Of a stretch of DNA of 64,000 nt, positions 1 to 10,956 are shown piece after piece. Source of the stretch: Phytophthora sp. 'mugwort' (Eukaryota; Oomycota; Peronosporomycetes; Peronosporales; Peronosporaceae); assembly GCA_033558025.1 (NCBI GenBank), contig JAUCEF010000005.1, positions 1,922,001-1,986,000 on the forward strand, given 5' to 3'. A model generated the notes under the pieces. It saw only the letters and a program-made list of their open reading frames with translations, had not been told where the DNA came from and did not search any database. The translations under genes and the position numbers were made by a program. Within the stretch, counting starts at the first letter, position 1. Each line of letters opens with the position of its first letter.

Positions 1-612
1 GGGTTCGATGCAGCGTCCAGAGAAACTGAACTTGATCTCGTAAGTATGCGCTATCGCCTGCTGGTGTTGTTCTGGTATTAGGACTGTCGTTGAGCTACGC
101 ATACTTTGCGAAGCCGTGGAATCACACCACGAAGGAGACTGTGGCACCTTCCAAATATATAGGGACTTGAAAGCGCGGCAAGAACAGTGAATAGACTTCA
201 AGAAGTAGGTTTCGCCACGGACCTGTATTGGGAGTAGCATAGTGACATTTCTAACTACACAAAATAAAGACCTGAGGCAGGTCCACCACATCGCAATGGT
301 ATCGGAGTAAAGTCCAATGAACCCCCGCTGATGCTTCATGGGATAATATCTTCGAGGGTTTCTGCTACAAGCTGATACATTTGGCACACGTATTGAACGA
401 TTAATTTTTTCGAATGAAGCATACGCTGCTGTCCCGATCTGTCTACAAACACATAAAGTGAAGCGGTGTCGACGCAATGTGATCGTGTTTAATTTGCAAG
501 CTCTTGAAAATGCGTCTGTTTGCATTGATGTATCACAGCGCTGAAGGAGCTGAAGGAAACATTGCCAATTTGGTAAGGAAGTTCTATTCACTTTTACAAG
601 GTAATCAAGTAA
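1..612. other. No gene seen
   Basis: I find no long open frame, splice-supported exon, RNA gene or terminal repeat here. Base composition is mixed, and nothing resembles a neighbouring coding region. Confidence 0.5.
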
Positions 613-1480
613 CTACTGGATGTCTAGGGCTGAAGTAGCACGGGGCGGGAGGCCAACCTGCCGGTGAATAATGAGTTGTTCCTCAGGCTCTGGGTACTGG
701 TCGGGTGCTGGGGGGTTGAAACAACCTGGATGCATTGATGTATCCGTCCCGGGGGACAACAACGATGCTATGTCGAACCTAGCACTGCTGGCAGGTGGAC
801 TTTGCGCTGGCATCGCAGTGAACTGTTGGTTGACCCCATTCGTCGATGCAATGCAGGGAAAGGCGGCCGCTAAACCACCGTCACGAACGTGCTGAAGCTC
901 CATCGTACCGACCGGAGATCTATTACAATCATTTGCAGACGCTTGATCGCAAATGTTTTCAATCGAAAAGTCGTGAAGAAAAGCCTGCACTGCCGAGCTC
1001 ACTAGTTCAAACGGCTCTGATAAATTATTGCCGGAATCAAACAAGCGTAGATCGCCATCTTGGCCCATCAGTGGGGTTTTGGGTGCAGTTTGTAATACCA
1101 ACCAAGCAGCATTTCGAGGACCGACCGGTCGAGATTGGCGAATCCGGCGGTCCTTGAACTTCATGTGCAGGCCACCAACGTCAGGCACATTAAGTCCAAA
1201 AGCCATCCGTCCACATATTACATGTGCACACGCGAGAAATTTGTGAAAATAGGCACATTCACACAGAAATGTGTTAGTGCGAACTGGCCACCCTCCCCTG
1301 GGCATGCCGACTTGGTGTGCTCTTCGGACTGACCGTTTACCCGCTGACCGGTAGAAAGAAGAGGCAGGAGTTTTCTCATCGTCCGTCAAGCTCTCAGGCG
1401 AAATAATTACTCCACCTGCATGCACCGTTGCAACGACCCGTGAATCGTCAATACCGGAAAGGTTGTGAATATCTTCGTTG
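613..1480 (-). pseudogene. SWIM zinc-finger fragment, MULE-type transposase remnant
   Basis: An open minus-strand frame of about 280 codons has no ATG at its left end, so it looks like the 3' part of a larger gene. Near residue 55 it carries CECAYFHKFLACAHVICGRM, a Cys-x-Cys...Cys-x-His SWIM zinc-finger pattern. In Phytophthora this occurs mostly near the C terminus of Mutator-like (MULE) transposases, after a short hydrophobic/basic stretch such as the one here (MPRGGWPV). The remaining 200 residues are low in recognisable features. Upstream, the frame is closed by a stop near 1505, and no DDE catalytic part is visible. I read it as a decayed transposase tail. A host SWIM protein fragment is less likely but possible. 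Confidence 0.5.
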
Positions 1481-3575
1481 TCGTGGTTTCGGTCGCTAAG
1501 CTAACAAACCCGCACGACGGACGCTTCTCCTGTCGAAAAGACGGCTACGGGCTCTATTTTTATCAGCACTTTGGCAAGTTTCTTCGCGTCTTGTGCGCGA
1601 AGAAACTTGGTTCTTGTTGCTGAGGGCCATGGCTGACGACGCTAAGGTAGTCCTGGGACGTGGTGATGTGCACAGGAAGTTGCAAAAGTCAGAATGGAAA
1701 ACGGAAGGATGTAGGGGCGCTCGAGTGCGCGAGCGGACTCAGGAGACCGCTTGCTACGCACCAACCGTCGAGGCTCGAGCAGTTAGGCATCGGACCCGCG
1801 ATAGGTTAACTGAATTTGCTGAGACCGGTTAGGCATAAGGAACAGTAAGAACTGCAATGTCAATGGGCGCTCCAATATGTATTGCAAAGTCTGTCGAGCT
1901 TGCAGTATGACATTGCGAGTAGTATTAATAAATGCCAATACCTGCAATACATTTTTTGGCCATCACTGCCACGAACACCACGTTCGTGCTCCAGCCACTC
2001 GACGTGGGCGCCATGTGCCCTTTCAAGAAGAAGATATGCGATCGTCCGCTAGACTACGAGATTCAGCTCCTGACGCAGCATTGAAACAAACCGTTGCGAG
2101 AGCGACTGAAGGTTCTGAAAAATACGCAAGCAACGAACCAAATAGAGGTTCTCGTAGGTAGAGTTAACAAAGCGTCGATGGTGATCAGCGAATGGTGCAT
2201 CATGCGTGCATGGGAGACAGCTGGTTTATAATGAAGTCATTTGATGACAAAACTCATAAGCCGACCGTCTTTAACGAACTGGGCAACGAAGGCGGATCAC
2301 GGGGTCACCCTCCATCGTAGCTGTCTCGGAAGCAGCTCTTGTTGTCTCACTTGAGTCGTTACCAATACCAAAGGGCACGGGTGGCACTGCCGCCTGAACT
2401 GATGAGAACGACAGCAAGTCTCCCGTCGAAGCCTTCGGGTCATCGTCGTCGTAGGAGGAGCAGCCGAAAGGGACGTCGCAGACGTCCTCGACGGCGGCAG
2501 CAGCATAAACCCGCCAGGTTCGACGCCGTCCCACTCACACCGCCCGATGCACTGTCCAATGACGTCGAGGGCAGTAACGGTGGGTTGTTCTCGGAGCCCT
2601 GCATCGTCTTGCCCCACGCCAAGTCCAAGATCGCCGACGGCGATGTGGAAGCCGGACGTGCGTGTAGTTGTTTAAATTACTCTAGCGTGATTGGATTAAA
2701 TATTCTAGTGTCAGATCTTTGTGTCTGGTTATGCCTCTGTATAGTGAAGAAAAACCTCGGCTGTCATATCAATCCGTCCAAATCTGTGTTCAATTGAGTG
2801 CGGCTTATGCTGCTTCGGATTCGGGTAGGAGCAAGCCTCCGACTAATACATTGAGGGGAAATAATACGGCAATATTCGTATTTTACAGTGATTGCGGTCC
2901 AGTACTGGTATCGTCAAACATAACTTTGTATAAACTATCGCAACCACCCGTTGCTCTCGCTGTTGAGTTTACGCTGGCAGCCAATCGCTGCATGGCGGCG
3001 TCTTACTTACGCAACAGCCTGACAACCTCATTCTTGAAATCAATCCCAGCTATGGGAGTGGTGGACGTCGTGAAGCAGCTACGTCAGACGACAGTAAAGT
3101 GATGTGATAGTGTGCTTACCGTATGCATTACGTATTTGTTAGCCAAGCTCTTCCCAACAGTTTTTTTATTGACTTCTCGGATGTGCACCTGGGCAGGAGC
3201 GTAATGCGAAAAATTGACGAATTCTGTTGGTTAAAACGTTTTAGCGTCCCCAATTCTGCGTAATAACAACTCCTGAAGCATACGCTTTTGGGAACTGGTC
3301 TGTCTGCTTTTTTGGTCCCACATCTTGTGTCACGGTTGTCATCAGGTCTCGATTGCGCTCTTGGCAGCGCAGGCGAAAGCGCTCGCATCCAACCGGGCTT
3401 AGCTTTTTTCGTGTCGCGTATAGCGCCCCCAGCTGGGTCTCCAAGTTGGAGTCCAATTACTTGCGCCGTTTACGCAAAGCTTAATCCGTCAGGGGTACGA
3501 TTACGCCTCGAAAAAGTATTCTGAGATCGAAACCCCTGGCTGTCATCATATAATCGCCGAACTTCCCACCACATC
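1481..3575. other. Gene-poor region, possible coding fragment at 2.27-2.65 kb
   Basis: No complete gene is visible. The stretch 2270-2650 has a GC-rich, coding-like texture. On the minus strand, two frames that would join by one frameshift near 2505 give a Ser/Asp-rich peptide (containing YDDDDPKAS) ending in a stop at about 2271. I cannot assign it to a family. The other open frames here overlap each other and show no motifs. Confidence 0.3.
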
Positions 3576-3591
3576 TCATTCATCATTTTGC
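3576..3591 (+). promoter_or_regulatory. Oomycete Inr+FPR core promoter of the DGAT2-type gene
   Basis: TCATTCATCATTTTGC matches the oomycete initiator (YCAYTYY) fused to the flanking promoter region (CAWTTTNYY). It lies about 55 nt before the ATG at 3645. Its position also argues against any start codon upstream of 3645, because the open frame's first TTG (3588) lies inside it. Confidence 0.7.
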
Positions 3592-3644
3592 AAGTTGCTG
3601 TCCTGTGCGCAAGTAACACTTCTACCCGAGTGAGATATATATTA

Positions 3645-6089
3645 ATGGAGGCGACGCAGGTCACGCGTCGCAAACCCAAGGCGCTGTCGCGGCTCATCGT
3701 GGAGCCAGAAGATGAAGACGAAGCTTTCGCTGCCGTCCCGGTCGAGCAAATGAGCGCCCGTGGGGTGTTCCTGCTCACCATGGCCGTGACCTCCTTCGCT
3801 GCCTTCACACTTTATGTGCTGGTAGAGCTCACGCACCATCATCCAAGTTTCCTGCTGGCCGACGTATTGCAGAGCGACACACACGCTGCAACTCAGTGGG
3901 CGCTGCTGCTGGCCGTCCCCGCCACAAGTGCCGCCGCGTGGTTTCCGATCTCCATCTCGCACGCCCCCAGAGGAATGCTCCGTATCACAGCGGCCGTACC
4001 ACCACCGACGCCGGACTCGCCCGCCTTGTCGCTATCGCCCACGTCGTCGCTGTTCACCAAGTTGGCGAGGCGATACCGTCGCAATCACATGTTTGCCATC
4101 TACCAGAGCGTGGGCTGGACGTTGTACGGATTCTTCGTGGCGCTGCAACTCATCTGCTTCAGCTCCGACAGCGTGCGTGACCTGCCGTTCTGCCGACCCG
4201 GTAGTCGTTCTGTGCAGGCGGTGGCGGCGTTTATCGCTGAGGTGTTGATCATCTCGTCCGTATTGACGCTCGAGAAGCGTCGGGACCGCAATCGTCAGCG
4301 CCGAAAGGACCGGTTCGTGGTGCAGCTCAACAACTTTAACAACATGTTGTTGCTGGTCGGCGCGACGCTGCTGGCGCTGGCGTCCGAGTACACGCGCGTG
4401 TTCCCGCACCCGTCGGGCAGTAGTGTGGGGTATCCCATGGCGACTGGTCTGGGGTCGTTGGCTCTCTTCGTGACGGCCCTTTTCAACACATACGGTCTGG
4501 GTGGAGTGCTGTCGACAAAAGACGGGTGGAGTTTTTACCAACCATTCATGGGCGGCGCTCGCTTCGTGCTGTTTCAGATCGTGTCTTGGACGTGCTTTGG
4601 AGCTGGGGCTGCGCTGCAAGTGTTGTATCTGCTTTCGCTGGTTGTGGTGGAGCTGGAGTTGTTCGTCGGTGCGATGGCTGTTGCTGGATCATTGTTCGTG
4701 GTGGCGGAGATTGGCATGATGATGTCGTTGTTAGTGTTCCGAAAGGCTGGTCAATCATCGAAACGTTCAAGCGATGCTATTCCCGCCACAAGCACTTCTT
4801 TCGCGGATACAGTGACAGAGTCTCAGGTAACCTCGTTGGAGAAGACTGAGGCCGTCACGAGGACAGCCACGTCCTTGTTACACGCTCGTGTTTTGTTGTT
4901 TCACGAACGCATGCGCGACTTTGCTGATGAGTGCTTAGGTGCGCTTGTTGTCGGAAGTTTGGCCAACATTCAGTTTATCCCGAATGCGTTATTGTTTGTC
5001 TTCTTCGGTGCCACGACAAACTTGAGTCCTGCTGGTGTTGCCTTTTACGGTGTGATGGCCACTGGTGTGGAGTTTGTCATGGTGGTATCTCGCTCCATCG
5101 CGACTCACTTGTACTTGAAGGACTCGCACAACGGCCTGCTGAAGGAAGTCAACCGATACCATGTGAAATATGTGCTACCCCAGATTATCACGGCCTGCCT
5201 TCCTGCTGTAGCCACATACCGCCACTATATCTACGACATGGACGCGTTTGTGCCGGTGCTGCTCCTCACCGTCTTCATCTACATCTACGAATTCACGTAC
5301 CGCGGAAACCCCCAACAAACAGGCTGTCGCGAGCGTGCTAGTTGGGTAACTGGTCGCAGCTTCCTCGTAGACACGGTCAAGAGATACTTCAATGGAACTA
5401 TCATTCGCATGGCCCTCCTTGACCCAAAGAAGCAGTACGTGCTAAGCTTCCACCCACACGGCATTATGCCCATCTCGGTCATGTGGCTTCAATTCACAGC
5501 GCAATGGCGAAAGCTGTTCCCGAACTTTTACGCGCACATCTTGACAGCGAGTATTCTGCATCAAATTCCACTCGCTCGAGACGTGCTCCACTTTTACGGT
5601 TCGCGTGAAGTTACCCGACAAGCTTTTGCCCATACGCTGCAGCAGAAAGAGAGTGTGTTGCTTGTACCCGGTGGCCAAGCCGAGATGTTGCAGCAGCAGT
5701 CAGCAAAGAATGAGGTGCGTGTGTACACCCGTCACAAGGGTTTCATTCGCCTCGCCATCGAACACGGCGTGCCACTTGTGCCCGTGTTAAGTTTCAAGGA
5801 AGGCGAAATGATGGACAACGTACAGGCTCCTGGGTTGCAGCGCTGGTTCGTTAAAAGGCTCGCCTTCCCGTTCCCATACTTCCCGTATGGCCGCGGCATG
5901 CTGCCCATCCCGCGCAAAGTCGACATCCCCGTCGTGGTAGGAGAACCTCTTGAGGTGCCCCACATCGAGAAGCCCACGCAAGACGATATTGACAAGGTGC
6001 ACGCTAAATATTTCTCTGTGCTTCAAGACATGTTCGACAAGTACAAGGATGAGGTTGGCTGCGCCGACTACAAACTCGTCCTCATCTGA
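3645..6089 (+). CDS. DGAT2-family acyltransferase with a long polytopic N-terminal region
   Basis: This intron-less frame encodes 814 residues. I start it at ATG 3645 because the open frame begins with TTG inside the core promoter. The C-terminal ~230 residues are a DGAT2/MOGAT-type acyltransferase: the catalytic-type HPHG is near residue 603, followed by LVPGGQAEML and HKGFIRLAIEHGVPLVPV, the usual order in the family. Such enzymes make triacylglycerol or related esters at the ER from acyl-CoA. Family members are typically 300-400 residues with one or two N-terminal membrane segments. Here roughly 560 residues precede the catalytic domain, with about a dozen hydrophobic segments (for example around residues 33-55, 145-170, 300-370 and 430-560). 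That region has no family I recognise. Substrate could be diacylglycerol, monoacylglycerol or a wax/sterol acceptor; the sequence does not decide. Confidence 0.85.
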   Translation: MEATQVTRRKPKALSRLIVEPEDEDEAFAAVPVEQMSARGVFLLTMAVTSFAAFTLYVLVELTHHHPSFLLADVLQSDTHAATQWALLLAVPATSAAAWFPISISHAPRGMLRITAAVPPPTPDSPALSLSPTSSLFTKLARRYRRNHMFAIYQSVGWTLYGFFVALQLICFSSDSVRDLPFCRPGSRSVQAVAAFIAEVLIISSVLTLEKRRDRNRQRRKDRFVVQLNNFNNMLLLVGATLLALASEYTRVFPHPSGSSVGYPMATGLGSLALFVTALFNTYGLGGVLSTKDGWSFYQPFMGGARFVLFQIVSWTCFGAGAALQVLYLLSLVVVELELFVGAMAVAGSLFVVAEIGMMMSLLVFRKAGQSSKRSSDAIPATSTSFADTVTESQVTSLEKTEAVTRTATSLLHARVLLFHERMRDFADECLGALVVGSLANIQFIPNALLFVFFGATTNLSPAGVAFYGVMATGVEFVMVVSRSIATHLYLKDSHNGLLKEVNRYHVKYVLPQIITACLPAVATYRHYIYDMDAFVPVLLLTVFIYIYEFTYRGNPQQTGCRERASWVTGRSFLVDTVKRYFNGTIIRMALLDPKKQYVLSFHPHGIMPISVMWLQFTAQWRKLFPNFYAHILTASILHQIPLARDVLHFYGSREVTRQAFAHTLQQKESVLLVPGGQAEMLQQQSAKNEVRVYTRHKGFIRLAIEHGVPLVPVLSFKEGEMMDNVQAPGLQRWFVKRLAFPFPYFPYGRGMLPIPRKVDIPVVVGEPLEVPHIEKPTQDDIDKVHAKYFSVLQDMFDKYKDEVGCADYKLVLI

Positions 6090-6215
6090 GATGTAGTCTC
6101 CTTTTTATACAGTACTTCGAAGTAGTTGCTTAGGCTCAATGTAGCAAAAAAAGAAACTAATCCACGGAAGCGTGAATACAAGAAAGCAAAAAAATGTTTC
6201 GCCGTACATTCTAGA

Positions 6216-6310
6216 GACAAAGATGAAGTCGACTGCGGACAAGCTCGTCTTCATCTGAGGCGTAGCCTCTCACTCAAGTCGAGAAGCTTACATTAGCAAA
6301 ATAATATCGA
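6216..6310 (+). repeat. Decayed duplicate of the DGAT2 gene's 3' end
   Basis: The segment repeats, with substitutions and a 5-nt gap, the last ~14 codons, the stop and the first part of the 3' UTR of the gene ending at 6089. Compare AAGGATGAGGTTGGCTGCG near 6047 with AAAGATGAAGTCGACTGCG near 6221, and CTCGTCCTCATCTGA with CTCGTCTTCATCTGA. Similarity resumes at GTAGCAAAA / TTAGCAAAA. It is a remnant of a tandem duplication, too short to encode anything. Confidence 0.7.
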
Positions 6311-7156
6311 GGATAGAAGTTTAAACGACTAAAACAACAAATTATTGTACCGGTATTAAGAATTAATAACCTCGGCATGGAAAATGTTTGTTGCAATGGT
6401 TGACCTAAACGCATTGGAACGCTAACTGTATAATTTTGCCATCCACATTTTTTTCGAATCATTTGGGGGCTTTAAGCTAGCTTCACTTCACCAGGTCACG
6501 GGGTTAAAACTGTTGAGGTCGTGGCGTCGTTAGGTACTGCGTACACAGCATAGGGTTCCTCCGACTGGTCCTTGTATAGGAGACTACGGGTCAAGCAGCA
6601 GCTGACACGATCACCACATGTTTACGTCGTCGTTATGGGCTACATTAAGAAGTGTAATTAGTGTGGGCCACGGTATTTGCGCACCCACGTTATATTTGCG
6701 CCCACAGTAATTGCACCATTACAATAGAATTAACTGACAATTAGTGGACCACAGACATATTGTGAAATCCTGCCACCACAGACATCATAGCGGATGTACA
6801 GGGCGGCGGCGTGTCGGCGGATCTCCAGAAGTGTACACACATGGCCACGATTTCTCAAGGATCTCAATAGCAGGGGAAGCGGGATCAGCTCGCTGGTGCA
6901 GCCAACAGATAGCCGCCAAAATGTCAAGATGATGTGGTACGGACCCGAAAGGGCGGCCGGCAGGTTGCCGGGCTCTTATCAGCGGGTCGTGAGCTGCTAG
7001 TCAATATTCGGCGCAACAAGGTATGCACGAGTCTTTACATAGGGCAGTACTAACTCTACAAGTATGCTGCTATGATGTATGTGTTGGCCAGCACAAGGAA
7101 GGAAATAAATCGAATTAAATACACTCACAATATCCTCTTACGTTTCGAAGATTGAG
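6311..7156. other. No gene seen
   Basis: AT-rich then mixed sequence with only short overlapping frames. No recognisable domain, tRNA or terminal repeat was found. Confidence 0.4.
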
Positions 7157-8870
7157 CTACAGTCGAATCTCTTCAATAACGTCGTCAAAATCCTCCTCGT
7201 CAGAATCCTCTGCGTCGAGTTGTTCAGCAGCTTCATCTACATGCGGATTTGGTTTACCATTAAAGTCGTCGCGATACTTGTCAATGATAACTTGTAGGTG
7301 TTCTGATAGCTGGGACTCTTCCCATTTGCCGCTAAGACATAGGGATAAACCACACAGAATCATGGCTTTTCGTGGATAAAGGATCCCGTCTTTGTCTCTT
7401 TTTGTGCTGATAGCTCGAACGCAACGAGCAGCAAGCTCAAGAAAAAGTGTTTCCCTGGGTTCAGCAATTTTCCAGATGCCCTTCCTAGTCCAGCCTATCG
7501 GAAAATCCTTCATCTGCCGCCAAATGTATTTTTTGCTTATCCCATTCATCCGTCTACATGTCTTTTATGGCCTTAATTACTAAATGAGTCTGCCGGCTGG
7601 CATAAGTCTGTTGAGTTAGCCGGCAAGAATTCAACTCTCATCTTTTTCACCTCGAGAATGTCGGCGCACTCTTCCAACTTGTGACCACTTGCATTGTCCA
7701 TGTATACATCTTGGATTTGTTCGCGGGGGTGACCAAGATTTTATAGAGGTTGTTTTGCAGCCATACTCGAAACAAACGCTGGTCCATCCAGCCTTTTGGC
7801 CCACTGCGGTAAGTTGCACACGGTACATCGTCTGGGACCTTTTGAATAGGATAGCTGCATTTCTGGTTCTGAAAGATAAGCATCGGCGGTTCAATGCGTG
7901 CACTTTGCCCTCCACAATTTTTTAGGACAAGCGTCATACCTTCTCCGACGCCGCTAACAACGTCGTGGTAGCGAATGGATATATCTCCACGAAAACCAAG
8001 GGTCTTCTTGTTATCCATATGGACCACAAAGTGAGCCTCGTCCATGTTAAATACATTGTCCTCAATTAATTTGCCACTGTCAAACTCTCGTTTCAGTTTG
8101 CCAAGGTGAATCGCAACACTTCGCTCAATTGCCGCTTCTTTCTCTGGGCTACACTCCAATTTGCCACATCGTCTCCGAGACACTATATCGAAACACGCAC
8201 AAAAATACTGAATCCATCGTAAGGTTACACCATCTTTCAACTGGATACCCTTTTCATCAATTATTGTTGCACAAAATTGGCTTGCAGAAGAACTCAACAC
8301 ATGAATTGCAATTTGGCGTAGCAGCGCCCTTGATATCTTCACACCCGTCTTTCGAAGACGGCAACATATTCACCTAGCAACTGACTGTACAGCCATTCCA
8401 CCCACGGCGCGCGTTTACGCCCTCTTCCAGAAGCGGCTTTACGGCTCATTCTTCTTGACTCCACACTGCACTATGGCGACCGATTTTCGTTTCTTCGCAG
8501 TGTGCTGGTCCCGCTCCTTCCTTCACCGACTAGCCTTCTGCAGGTTCGCCTTCTGATTCCCGGTAAAAATGCTAGGAAACTTAGAAACAGCTTTTGAAGG
8601 TAGCCTATTCTTTCCTTCTTCATGCAATTTCTGCATGTACAGCACTACCCGCGTTTTGTCGGTTAGAGTCGCAACTGATTTGGGCGTACGGTGCACTGGA
8701 TAATGCACAGTACACCGGCTAATATCGCCGCTGCTGCTGCTGACATTGTCTGTAACCGTAACGGCGCTACTATCGACGGCGTGGCTCGATGGCGGGGTGT
8801 TGTAACTCCGTTTGTCCTCGAGGTACTCACTATCAACCTCGGCTGAATACACACCACGATACAGAGTCAT
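7157..8870 (-). pseudogene. CENP-B/pogo-like DDE transposase pseudogene
   Basis: Pieces in different minus-strand frames line up in order with one transposase. An N-terminal leader lies at 8870-8523, a basic linker with a GRGRKRAPWVEWL-type helix motif at about 8440-8350, and the catalytic core at 8342-7600. The core includes FNMDEAHFVVHMDN (first Asp), FRGD, VSGVGEGMTLV, YRSGPKGWMDQ and YMDNASGHK (second Asp region), then PANSTDLCQPADS. The C-terminal domain lies at 7549-7157 and ends in an acidic tail (EDSDEEDFDDV). A frameshift near 7580 and stops or shifts near 8350-8520 break the frame, so it cannot make a full transposase. I saw no clear terminal inverted repeats. The family (DDE_1, jerky/pogo-like) is abundant in Phytophthora. 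Confidence 0.8.
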
Positions 8871-8929
8871 TGGGGCAGAAGCCTGTTCGTAGACCTGGTG
8901 TACGACACGAGACTAGAGAAGGAAACATT

Positions 8930-9872
8930 AGTCGAGAATATATTGCTTCTACAACACCTTAACTTTTCCAAACCAGCCTCTCTGAGGAAGACCGCCAAGA
9001 GGATCCCATCTGTTTGTGGATTTCGATCACTGGGGTCAAGCTTTCATGAGCCGTTGCCGACTGACGCTTCGTAAGCGCACAAATCTGATGACGTTGAGGG
9101 ACGACGTCCTAGTGTCGAGAGCTGTGGCTTATGGGGTAATTAGAAGTGCACACGCCGCATTTGAACCGAGACTACACCATACTATGGATGGAACGGCTGT
9201 CTACTCCGTAGACGATCGTACTCACGTGGTTGAAGAAGTCGGCGCAAGGCATGTCATCGTGCACGCTACGGGTTTCTCATCTATGCGTATCAACGTGACT
9301 TTGGCGATTATAGTGTCCGGCAAGAAGCTTTGACGTGCTGGATTTGGAAGCGAAGGCGCGAGGTCGCATGGAGTAGATAGCAGGTGCTGCAGTGTTTATC
9401 AAGGACGTGCTTGGGTTGAACAAGAGTTCATGGTGAACTTGCTGGTTGGGCATTTTCAACCGTCGCTCAGAGCAGTACCTTTTGACTCAATGAGAGCGTA
9501 TATAGAAAAGGTTGTAATCAGCGCTTGAGCGAGAAAGACGTTAAAATCCAAGTGATCCCATGTGGTTTGACGCCTTACCTGCAAGCAAACGATCTGGAAA
9601 TTTCCAAGTCGTTCAAGGATCAGCTGTGCAAGCTCATTGAAGAATGGAAACGCCCCGATCAGGTAAGCTACACAAGAAGCAGCACCTCGTCCACCAGACA
9701 AAACTGTCGTGGCATCATGGGTGCGAAAGGGGTGGAGTTTGACCACCGACTCGGCCGTGCACAAGAGTATTCGTGCATGCGGTTCAGCGATGATACAAAG
9801 GAGTGGCACACCATAAAGCATGATGTCTACGGCTCCAAGTTCAGAGCGGCGTGGAGTTTCGAGGTGGATTAA
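8930..9872 (+). pseudogene. Second CENP-B/pogo-like transposase relic, opposite strand
   Basis: Two frames carry recognisable parts of a DDE_1 transposase distinct from the neighbour at 7.2-8.9 kb. At 9016-9333, TMDGTAVYSVDDRTHVVEEV followed by a SSMRINVTLAIIVSGKKL-type strand corresponds to the usual NMDQTA...P..T catalytic start. At 9525-9872, VIPCGLTPYLQANDLEISKS followed by a FKDQLCKLIEEWK-type helix corresponds to the conserved IP.GLT..LQ..D...K..FK motif. Intervening frames are interrupted by stops near 9334-9520. It is head-to-head with the preceding pseudogene. Confidence 0.65.
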
Positions 9873-10956
9873 ACCCGTGGTGATGGCAAAGAAGCTGTCG
9901 AAGCAATGCTGGAGCCAGGATGACATCGGGACTGAGGGCGATTGAGGCAACCAGGAAATAATGTTTGTTGCAGCTTGTAGGCAATTGGCAAGGAATAGAG
10001 AGATTTACCATTAGTGAGTGGAGAATTATCGACTTCAATGTGCTTGAACCCGCGACGACACAGCTCCCCAATCGGGACCCTCAATATATTAACCATTTGA
10101 GCCCCTCCCCCCAATATCCCTTAATAACCTCAAGTGTCTTGACGACGTGAGCTGTCAGCGCTTAGGGAAGAGGTCACATTTTAATAGTTCTAAATAGAGT
10201 GGTATCCCCAACAGAGTATCCTGCTTCGATTATCGCGCATGCTATAAAATAGTATGCCGTACATTATTCCATATATTACGTTATATTGAGTATTTGCCCA
10301 GTTATCGTATCTATTTTTATCTTTGGGTCAATAGTATATGGTTTCCCCACTATTATACTGACTATTTCTCCACAATTCATTTTTTGATCCTTGATGTACT
10401 GCCGGTCTGTTAATTCACCCACCCACCCCGTTTTTGGTCGACCTATTTAAACTCCCAAATGCAAGCAGTATATTTGGAATTAGCTTCTATGCGTCAGTAC
10501 GTGGTGTGCATCCCCCCCCTGTTGACTAGCACCGTATTACGTCTCCTAGATATCGACAACACAACGTTTCACCACATCACATATACTAGTACATACGTCA
10601 ATCACTTTAGTCTTAACCCCCCATTCACCGTACACACTTGACACTTATTTTTAGGGGCTGCATATATATCTAGTATAGATGCCTGGCTGCGTTCATCTAT
10701 GTTAGGTTTTGTATGTGGAAGGGTAAGGGCGAGATTTTCCTACATATAACTCGTTTGGTATGGAGATGTACATGTGGGGCATGTGGGGCGGGTATGTGAT
10801 CTCTATTGCAATGAAAGTAGTTCAAAACATGTATACTAATTAGACATTTTGCTGAACATTTTATTAGAGCCGGCGTGACATCAGGAAATCGTTCATGGAA
10901 CGGTAACACCAGGAAAAATTTGAAACGAATGGATTATCTTTGACATGCCACAAGCC
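9873..10956. other. AT-rich spacer, no gene seen
   Basis: The stretch is rich in ATATTA/TATAC runs with short C-tracts (for example near 10511) and contains no supported coding sequence. It separates two transposon relics and probably holds decayed ends of either. Confidence 0.4.

Noticed and set aside
3588..3644. Longer DGAT2-type protein starting at 3588
   Set aside because: The codon is TTG and lies within the core promoter; ATG 3645 is the sensible start.
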